A stretch of DNA of 64,000 nucleotides, taken from the NCBI GenBank assembly GCA_021397845.1, contig CM038042.1:32684418-32748417 (forward strand), read 5' to 3'. The notes under the pieces were generated by a model, which was not told the DNA's origin, searched no databases, and worked only from the letters and a program-made list of their open reading frames with translations. Of this stretch, positions 56,304 to 64,000 are shown one piece after another. Both the position numbers and the translations under genes were made by a program. This stretch comes from Areca catechu (taxonomy: Eukaryota; Streptophyta; Magnoliopsida; Arecales; Arecaceae). Each line of letters opens with the position of its first letter. The stretch's first letter is position 1.

Positions 56304-56315
56304 TGGTATCAGAGC
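56304..56315 (+). other. Primer binding site of the SIRE-like element
   Basis: TGGTATCAGAGC, a perfect match to the 3' end of initiator methionine tRNA, five bases after the LTR end. Confidence 0.9.
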
Positions 56316-56359
56316 ACCGGTACTCTACCTGTAGGTCCAACGATCTTGAGTGAATAATC

Positions 56360-57859
56360 ATGGCAGCCCCAATTGGTATGGGTATTGTAGAAGGTCAAGC
56401 CTCTAACCGTCCACCTTTGTTTAATGGTACCAATTACACATAGTGGATACGCATGTGCATTTACATTCAAGCCATGGACTATAATATTTGGAAGACTATT
56501 GTTAAAGGCCCTCATCAGCCTATTATGTTGATTAATGACATTCCCACTCCCAAAATAGAAGATGATTGGGATGAGAATGACATTAAGCAAATAGAGCTTA
56601 ATGCAAAGGCTATGAATCTATTGTTTTATACTTTAGACCCAAGAGAATTCAATAGAATCTCAAATTATCTCTTCACAAAGAAAATATGGGACACACTTGA
56701 AGTTATCCACAAGGATACTCATCAAGTAAAAACCACCAAAGTTAACATGCTCATTCATACATATGAGATGTTTAAAATGGAACCTTCTAAATCTATTAGT
56801 GAAATGTATACTAAGTTCACTAATATTGTGAATGGAATGAGAAGCTTAGGAAAGGTTATTTCTAATGGTGAACTTGTAAATAAACTTTTCAGGTCTCTTT
56901 CGACTTCTTGGGATGCTAAAGTTACTGTTATAGAAGAAGCCAATGATGTAAATACTCTTCCTCTCGAGCAACTGTTGGGCTCATTAATGACCTATGAGAT
57001 TTCCTTGAAACAAAAAATGGTAGACTATGATAAGAAGAAGAAAGTGATCGCCTTCAAGTTCACCATAAAAGAAGAGTCAAGTGAAGATTCAGATGAGGAA
57101 GATGAAGAAGATGAGATGGCTCTCATAGCAAGAAAGTTTAGGAGGTTTATGAGGAAGAAGAAGTACAATTTCAAAAAGAAATCTCAAAAGGGAGAGCCTG
57201 GCAAAGAGAAGGATAAAGAAAAAGAAAAGGAGCAGCCCATATGTTTTGAATACAGAAAACCCAGTCACTTCAAGAAGGATTGCCCCATACTAAAGAAAAG
57301 TAGAAGAAGATTAAGAAAGAAAGCTATGATGGAAACCTGGAGTGACATCGAGGATTCTAGCTCCGATGAAGAGCAGCAAGAGGTTGCAAATTTCTGCTTG
57401 ATAGTCAATAATGATGAGGTATTATCTGAACTAGAAGAAGAATTTACTTTTGATGAGTTGCATGAAGTTTTTGATGAACTTGTGATTGAATTTAAAAAAC
57501 TTAAATTAAAGCATAAAGAACTAATGAAGCAAAATCTAGATTTAGTCAAAACAAATGATAAGTTTTTAATTGAAAATGATTGCTTACTTCAAGAAAATAA
57601 AAAGTTATATAGTAAAATTATTCTTCTTAAAAAAGAAAAGGAAGATTTGAAAAATAAAAATTCTTTTGTAACAATTGAAAACTCTACAAAACAAAACAAA
57701 GAGATTTTGGAACAAAATAAGAAATATAAGGATGAACTTGAAAAGTTGAAACCATTTGTTGAAAAATTTACTTACAGTTCTGAAAAACTCAATATGCTTT
57801 TGAATAATCAAAGAGCCATCTTCAACAAAGCTGGATTAGGTTTCAAAGTTCAAAAATAA
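56360..57859 (+). pseudogene. SIRE-like gag
   Basis: I start at the ATG at 56360 (MAAPIGMGIVEGQAS), which is in frame with the long open part; a TAG at 56441-56443 breaks it. The core has YIQAMDYNIWKTIVKGPHQP, LFYTLDPREFNRISNYLFTK, a gag-UBN2-type segment, an acidic stretch (EESSEDSDEEDEEDE) and a zinc knuckle ICFEYRKPSHFKKDC, whose second ligand Cys is Tyr. A long coiled coil (about residues 330-460 of the full frame) with many K, E, N and L follows. After two tandem TAA codons at 57857-57862 the same frame runs on with a second, intact knuckle CYSCGNIRHKSYLC (57908 onward). Confidence 0.88.
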
Positions 57860-58067
57860 TAAAAGTTTTTCAAGAATTTCTTTGTGCCTGCTTCATCATC
57901 TATTACTTGTTATTCTTGTGGGAATATAAGACATAAATCATATCTTTGCAATAAAAAAAAAAAAAGCAAAGTTAGAAAAGTTTGGGTTCCAAAAGGAACC
58001 ATCACTACTAACCTTAAAGGATCCAAAATGACTTGGGTACCTAAAGTCTCCACCTGATTTGTTATTG

Positions 58068-61000
58068 TAGGTGTCTTGCAACCAACAAAGATTGTGGTAC
58101 CTAGACAGCGGTTATTCAAGGTACATGACGTGAGATGTGGAGCAGTTCTCCTCACTTAAATATCAGAATGGAGGAAATGTGACTTTTGGTGATAATGAAA
58201 AAGACAAAATTGTTGGAATTGGTAAAGTCCATATCACCCCCTCTACTTATATAGATAATATTTTATATGTTGATGGTTTGAAGCATAATTTACTAAGCAT
58301 TAGTCATTTTTGTGATAAAGATTTTAAAGTTATTTTCAAATATTTCATGTGCATTGTTTCTAGTTTTGATGATAATGGCATCAAGTTTATTGGTCATAGG
58401 CATGACAATATTTATATGGTTGATCTTGATGATCTTCATGTTCAAAATGGTCAATGCCTAGTGGCAATAGAAGCCAAGATCAATGAAACTAGTTGGCTTT
58501 GGTATCGTAGACTAAGACATGCTAGTATGCATTTGCTTTCAAAACTTTGCAAAAAGGATTTAATAAAAGATTTGCCAAAACTTAGTTTTGAAAAGGACAA
58601 GATTTATAGTGCTTGCCAACTAGGAAAACAAACTATATCATCTTTTAAACCTAAAGGATTAGTCTCTACATCTAGACCCTTAGAATTACTTCATATGGAC
58701 CTCTTTGGACCAACTAGAATATCTAGTTTGGGAGGTAAGAAGTATGGTCTAGTCATTATAGACGATTTCTCATGTTTTACATGGGTGATGTTTTTAGTTG
58801 ATAATGATGAAACTTTTTCTGCATTCATTAGATTTCATAAAAGAGTTTCAAATAAAAAAGGTGTTTCAATTGTTTCTTTAAGAAGTGATCATGAACCCAA
58901 ATTTGGAAACCATGACTTTAAAAAATTTTGTAGTGAATATGGCATTCATCATAATTTTTCTGCACCTAGGACACCTCAATAAAATGGGATGGTAGAAAGA
59001 AAAAATAGAACTCTTGAAAAAATGGCATGCACCATGCTTTGGGAAAATGATTTGCCTAGGTATTTTTGGACTGAAGCCACAAACACTGCTTGCTATGTTT
59101 TAAATCATGTTTTAATCCAACATATTTTAAAGAAAACACCTTATGAGCTTTGGAAAGGTAGGAAACCCTCAATTAAATATTTTCGTATTTTTGGATACCA
59201 TTGTTTCATCTTAAACAATGGTAAGGATAATCTAAGCAAATTTGATGCCAAGTCAGATGGGAGGGTCTTTTTAGGCTACTCTACATCTAGCAAGGCATAC
59301 AGGGTCTTCAACAGAAGGATACTTATTGTTGAAGAATCCACCCATGTTGTGTTTGATGAGACTAATCAAAAATCTTCTAAAAAAGAAGATATTCTTGATG
59401 ATGATACAGTTATCCAAAGAAATGAAGAAGTGAACAACAATGAAGAACCCACCAAGGAGCAAGATGACAATCAAAACAATGAAAGAGATCAAGTACAAGG
59501 AGGTGAAAATACATCTACACCTAATCCTTTACCTAAAGAATGGAGGTATGCTAATGGACATCCCAAAGAACTTATCATTGATGATCCATCAAAAGAAGTA
59601 AGTACTCGTTCATCTCTTAGAAATGTATGTGATTATTTAACTTTTGTTTTTCAAGTAGAACCTAAATCTATTAAAGAAGCTAAAAATGATTGCAATTGGA
59701 TTAATGCTATGCAAGATGAACTAAATCAATTTAAAAGAAATAATGTTTGGACTTTAGTTGATAAACCTACTAATATTTCAATAATTGGCACAAAATTGGT
59801 TTCTAGAAATAAGCTTGATAAAAATGGTATAGTTACTAGAAATAAAGCTAGGCTAGTTGCCAAAGGATCCAATCAGGAGGAAGGGATTGATTTTGATGGA
59901 ACCTTTGCTCCTATTGCTAGACTTGAGACAGTTAGGCTATTATTGGCATTTGCATGTTTTATAAATTTTAAATTATATCAAATGAATGTCAAAATTGCCT
60001 TTTTAAATAGTTTTATCGAAGAAGAAGTTTATGTTGAATAATCCCGTGGTTTTGAAAATCATGAGTTTCCAAACCATGTTTTTAAACTTCATAAAGCTTT
60101 GTATGGTTTAAAACAATCTCTAAGAGCTTGGTATGATAGATTGAGTTCTTTCTTGCTTAAAAATGATTTTTCTAGAGGTAATGTAGACACTACTTTATTT
60201 TTGAAAAAGAAGAATGATGATCTCTTAGTTGTACAAGTTTATATGGATGATATCATATTCGGTGCTACTAACAAATGTCTTTGTCAAGAGTTTGCAAAGC
60301 TAATACAGGGTGAGTTCGAGATGAGCATGATGGGAGAGCTTAACTTCTTTCTCAGACTCTAGATAAAGCAAAAAAAAGAGGGGATCTTCATCAACCAAAC
60401 CAAGTACACGAAAGAAATATTGAAAAAGTTTGGGATAGAGAACACCAAGCCATTAGGTACACCTATGAGCTCCTCTTATAAGCTTGATAAAGATGAATCA
60501 GGTAAACTTGTTGACCAAAAGTTATATAGAGAAATAATTGGTTCATTATTATATATAACTGCTAGTAGGCCAGATATTATATTTAGTGTTTGTATGTGTG
60601 CAAGATATCAGTCTGTCCTTAAAGAATCTCATCTTTTAGCTATTAAACGTATATTTAGATATATGTCTGGCTCTATAGATATTGGTCTTTGGTACTGTAG
60701 AGATTCATCATTTGAATTGATTGCTTATTCTGATGCTGATTTTGTTGGGTATAAACTTGACAGAAAAAGTAATAGTGGAACTTGTTAATTTCTTGGAGTC
60801 AATTTGATTTCATGGAGTAGCAAGAAACAGAATTCAGTTACTCTATCTATGACAGAAGCCGAATATATAGCAGCTGGAAGCTGTTGTACTCAAATTCTAT
60901 GGATCAAACAACAATTCGAAAATTTTGGGATCAAACTAACTAAGACACCCATAAGATGTGACAATACTAGTGCAATCATTTTAATTAAGAATCCTGTACA

Positions 61001-61187
61001 ACATTCAAGAAGTAAATATATTAAAATAAGACATCACTTTATAAGAGATCATGTGCAAAACTCTAATGTGATGCTTAAATTTGTTGGTACTGATGTTCAA
61101 TTAGCTGATGTCTTTACTAAACCCTTGAATGAAGAAAGGTTTTATATGATTAGAAGAGAGTTAGGTATCATAGACCCTTTCTTATAG
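58068..61187 (+). pseudogene. SIRE-like pol: protease, integrase, RT, RNase H
   Basis: One reading frame, different from gag. The protease site WYLDSGYSRYMT is at 58095. Integrase has HHCC (WYRRLRHAS..., SACQLGK), LLHMDLFGPT, SLRSDHEPKFG and NGMVERKNRTLEKMA (D, D and E present). RT has GTKLVSRNKLDKNG, ARLVAKGSNQEEG, YQMNVKIAFLNSFIEEEVYVE, ALYGLKQSLRAWYDRL and the intact catalytic VQVYMDDIIFGAT. RNase H has IAYSDADFVG, SLSMTEAEYIAAGSCCTQILW and KYIKIRHHFIRDHV. Stops: TGA in the protease (near 58131), TAA 58980-58982, TAA 60039-60041, TAG 60360-60362 and TAA 60786-60788. The last four each replace a Gln codon. Confidence 0.92.
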
Positions 61188-61935
61188 AACTCTCTCGAAT
61201 CTTGTTCATGCCCAAATTCTTATTGCTCAAAATCACATTCTATAAGTCCCAAACCTCTCACTAGAGTCCCCATGATTTTTCAAAATTTTATTGAATTTTG
61301 CTTTTCTTTCTTGGAATTCTTGGCCAAGTGTCGACACTTAGCGTTTGACGAAGTATCGACACCTGACCAAGTGTCGATACTTGACAAATTCCAAGTGTCG
61401 ACACTCGAGTAAAAATTCCTATTTTCTAGGGCATTAGCCAGTCCTTTTCATTTGTTTATTCCCTTTCTCTCCCATGCCCTTGTGGTCCCCAAACAGTCCT
61501 TTGCTCATGGAATAGTGTTTTTCCTCTCGTGCCCTTCAAAATCCGGTAATTTCTTTCTCTTTCCCTCTTTTGGACCATTGTTTTACAGTGTTCTTCTCGT
61601 TTTACTATTGATTTTGAATCGTATTCATCCCGGTTTTTTGTTTCCCCTCTTTGGATTGATCTTCTTTGGATTTTATTGGATTGATTCGGCTCCGTGTTCT
61701 ACTCTCTCCATTTTTTCTCTTTTCGGCTCTTAATCTTAGCGGAACCTTACATTATTTGCTTTCTTTTCTCCCATTTCTCCTCTTTTCCCCCATTTCCTCT
61801 TTTCTTGACCAATTTCTTTTTTCCCTCTCCTTATTCTTACCACAGGCCCTCATCTTTCCCTTTTTAGCCTTTTTCTCCTCTCCTTTGACCATTTCGTGTT
61901 TCATCCTCTTTACTCTCTTCCTTTTCCTCCTTTAG
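61188..61935 (+). promoter_or_regulatory. Spacer before the third ORF: palindrome array and pyrimidine-rich tract
   Basis: No gene is seen. At 61322-61410 four copies of the AAGTGTCGACACTTG-type motif (cores 61331, 61356, 61374, 61398) repeat the motif found in the U3 of SIRE LTRs. From 61440 to 61935 the strand is strongly T/C-rich. The arrangement suggests a regulatory region for the third ORF, but this is inference from position and motif only. Confidence 0.45.
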
Positions 61936-63572
61936 TTGATTGTCATGGGACCAAGGAAGCAGCTTGCATTTAAAAGGAAACCTAGTATAGGTTCAGCAGA
62001 GAGAAGAACAAAAGCTAGAAATGATGGTGGCCAGCAGACTGAGAGTGCTGCACCTCCTTCTTCGCCTTCAGCTGAGAGAGTATTTGGGAAGGTGATTGCT
62101 GCCGGTCATCGAGTAGACTTGGGCTTCTTTGATTGACAGGGCTTCCGACTTGGATAGGTTCTAAAGTCAGCTGGGTTGATCTCCTTTTGTACTATGAAGG
62201 AGAATTTCTACCCATATTTGATTCATGAGTTCTACGGGAGCTTGGATTGCAGCAGGATGTTATGGAGTGCCACAGTCCGAGGTATTCGCATTCCGATTTC
62301 TAAGGAGGTCCTTAGCCATGTCTGGGAGATTCCGCATCATAGGATTGTTACTCCATGTATAGAAGACCGTGAGGAGGCATTTCAGTGCATACTTTAACAC
62401 GATGATGTTCGCGGTATGGCTACAGTCACCGTGAACTAGCTTTCAATGGAGATGCGCCTCTTGCACCACATCATTGCCCGGATTCTGCTCTCGAAGACTG
62501 GATGTTTTGACTTTATCACTAAGAGGGAGCTCATGATGATGGTGTGCTTGACACAGAGGACTGCTGTTGATATGCCTGCTTTAATGCTGGTGCAGATGAG
62601 AGATGCTGTGACCCAGCGGTGACACTGTTTACCATATGGGATGGGGTTGACACGTTTGTTTAGAGCTTACAATATACCTTTGGAAGGGGAGGCCTCCAAA
62701 GACATTCTTCACACAGATGTGTATGAAGAGCGCTCTCTCCACTTCATGGGATACAGGATGGTTTTAGGGCAATGGGTGCGCCGGGAGTCTGACCAGGAGC
62801 TAGATGAGGAGGACGAGCTTAGAGAGGCAGAGGCAGGGCCATCAGGGCCTTCTAATACACCTCCTACACTGGCACCAGCAGCAGCGACTGAGCTAGAGCC
62901 TGTCACACCAGCACCAGCAACATCACCTTCTGCTGCTCCTCCGTCTACTAAGGTACATCCTTTGAGGAGCTAGTTAGGCTGGAGTTTGCAGATATCCAGA
63001 GTGAGATGATTGGACTGGGAGTCCAAACCACTCAGCTCCACATAGAGATTGAGGGCCTTAGAGCCCATATAGCTGAGCAGCATTATGAGATGAGTCAGTC
63101 TATGGAGACATGATTTGCTCGCATTGAAGACTTACTGAGATCACTCTTACCTCCAACAGCACCTTCGGATCCACCTCCTCCTCCACCGGCAGATGATGAT
63201 GATGACCACCCTAATGGACATGATGACACACATGGTGGTGGTGATGGCGACGACAGAGTGACTGATATTATTGACAGTTCTGGTGGCAGCGATGACCGAG
63301 CAGATGGTTATGAGATTGTCAGTCGAGACACCCAGACTCCTACTGTTCATCCTGATGATCCATGTGATACTCCGATTTTGACTGCTCCCATCTTTGTGAC
63401 TCCAGCTGAGACACTTCTTCCATCATCTACTCATTTTTCTAGGGTTGTACCCAGATTCGGACCATCCACTAGGACTAAGAGTCATAGTATTCTTAAGACA
63501 CCTAGAGCACTTGTTCCTAGGTCTATGATTACTAGTCCTATTTACTTTGATCTTCCATCTGATGAAAAGTAG
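61936..63572 (+). pseudogene. SIRE third ORF, 'putative plant transposon protein'-like
   Basis: The frame starts at 61936 (MIVMGPRKQLAFKRKP, basic N-terminus, Ser/Pro/Ala linker). It continues with ENFYPYLIHEFYGSLDCSR, ATVRGIRIPISKEVLSHVW and IPHHRIV, then MRLLHHIIARILLSKTG and MGLTRLFRAYNIPL. This pattern of 'FY-ANL ... VRG ... IP' matches the domain known as putative plant transposon protein. A Pro/Ala-rich stretch, a short coiled coil (near 62960-63115), a Pro run and an Asp/Gly/His-rich stretch follow, ending FDLPSDEK at 63572. Breaks are stops at about 62134, 62158, 62395, 62440, 62620 and 63112, and a frame change near 62955. Such extra ORFs are known in SIRE-group elements; their role is unclear, and I see no membrane or fusion segment that would support an envelope. 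Confidence 0.7.
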
Positions 63573-64000
63573 CCTTATAGATGTTTTCCTGATATGTGAT
63601 ACTTATGTATTAGTTTTTATGTTATCATCTATGTTGTACTTGTCATGGTTATGTATCTTGTTTCAGTGTATACTGAGTGTATCAGCAATTTTGTACTGAA
63701 AACTTGATTATATATATATGTGTGTTTCTGTTCTTTACTTGCCTATCACTCTTGTATCATTTCTGTATCATTCTTGCTTATTAGTCTTGATTACTCCCTA
63801 ACCTGTTCATTGGCTCTGATACCTGTTGTATTTTTGCAAATCCAATCTTGTTTCATGGCACATAACCAATTTCCTTTGTCTTCATGCATCAATTCAGGGG
63901 GAGTTTACTCCCTTTATTGTTTAATGTTGACAAAAAGGGGAGTAAGATATAAGATTCCAATTTTATTCAATTATGAAATGTTTCATATCTTAACTCACTT
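63573..64000 (+). other. 3' untranslated region of the SIRE-like element with purine tracts
   Basis: T-rich sequence with TATATATATATG near 63711. Purine tracts AGGGGGAG (about 63897-63904) and AAAAAGGGGAGTAAG (63932-63946) are candidates for the polypurine tract. No coding sequence; the 3' LTR would follow beyond the window. Confidence 0.6.

Larger units (their letters stand above)
54879..64000 (+). mobile_element. SIRE-like (Maximus group) Copia element, 3' end outside the window
   Basis: 5' LTR 54879-56298, primer site at 56304, gag, pol (protease, integrase, RT, RNase H) and a third ORF after pol, followed by purine tracts near 63897 and 63932. The 3' LTR is not reached. Large gag with long coiled coil, YMDD-type Copia RT and an extra ORF are typical of the SIRE group. 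It has stop codons in all coding parts and is not autonomous. Confidence 0.9.

Noticed and set aside
61936..63572. Envelope gene of an endogenous-retrovirus-like element
   Set aside because: No signal peptide, transmembrane or fusion-like segment seen; the central part fits the putative plant transposon protein pattern better.

Overview
The window looks like nuclear DNA of a flowering plant. It holds one intact spliced plant gene (a GPI-anchored lipid-transfer protein, minus strand, 19310-20898), tRNA-iMet-type primer binding sites, and a dense layering of Copia and Gypsy LTR retrotransposons of plant lineages (SIRE-, Tork/Angela- and Ale-like Copia; Tat-like and chromodomain Gypsy). The element mix and long LTRs suggest a large-genome monocot, but I do not assign a species. 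No CRISPR array, tRNA, rRNA or bacterial operon is visible.

Layout. 1-492: SIRE-like LTR (minus) with an array of palindromic motifs. 493-3410: LTR remnants of other families. 3413-4491 and 18530-18990: one Ale-like Copia fragment, split inside its RNase H domain by a complete 14 kb Tat-like Gypsy element (4492-18529, minus, TSD GTGAT). That Gypsy element carries LTRs built of an exact 185-bp higher-order tandem repeat, a 121-bp tandem array, a gag-pol with dual RNase H, and a plus-strand (antisense) spliced gene of the plant 'putative gypsy type transposon' family. 19310-20990: the LTPG gene and its TATA box. 21226-24470: two hAT-like non-autonomous elements with TSDs and pieces of Copia elements. 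24470-28115: gene-poor sequence with LTR debris. 28116-29372: a complete miniature LTR element with only 84 bp between its LTRs. 30254-49359: a Tork/Angela-like Copia element (minus) whose 3' LTR contains a complete chromodomain Gypsy element (30370-39162, TSD CAGGA). 49484-54034: the 5' part of another Tork-like Copia (plus). 54035-54878: a minus-strand SIRE-like LTR. 54879-64000: a plus-strand SIRE-like Copia element running off the window, with gag, pol and a third ORF.

How it fits together. Target-site duplications give a relative insertion order: Ale-like Copia before Tat Gypsy; Tork Copia before chromodomain Gypsy; Tork remnant before minus SIRE LTR before plus SIRE element. Every autonomous-type polyprotein here is broken. 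In the Tat and SIRE elements most nonsense codons sit where C-to-T (or G-to-A) changes of Gln, Arg or Trp codons would put them, as expected for long-methylated, silenced DNA. Catalytic residues are also lost: an integrase Asp replaced by His in the Gypsy element, and YVDD changed to YVDE in the Tork-like RT. The least ordinary signals are the 21-bp-phased palindrome arrays shared by SIRE LTRs and the region before the SIRE third ORF, the trimeric 185-bp repeat in the Tat LTRs, the spliced antisense gene inside the Tat element, and the miniature LTR element.
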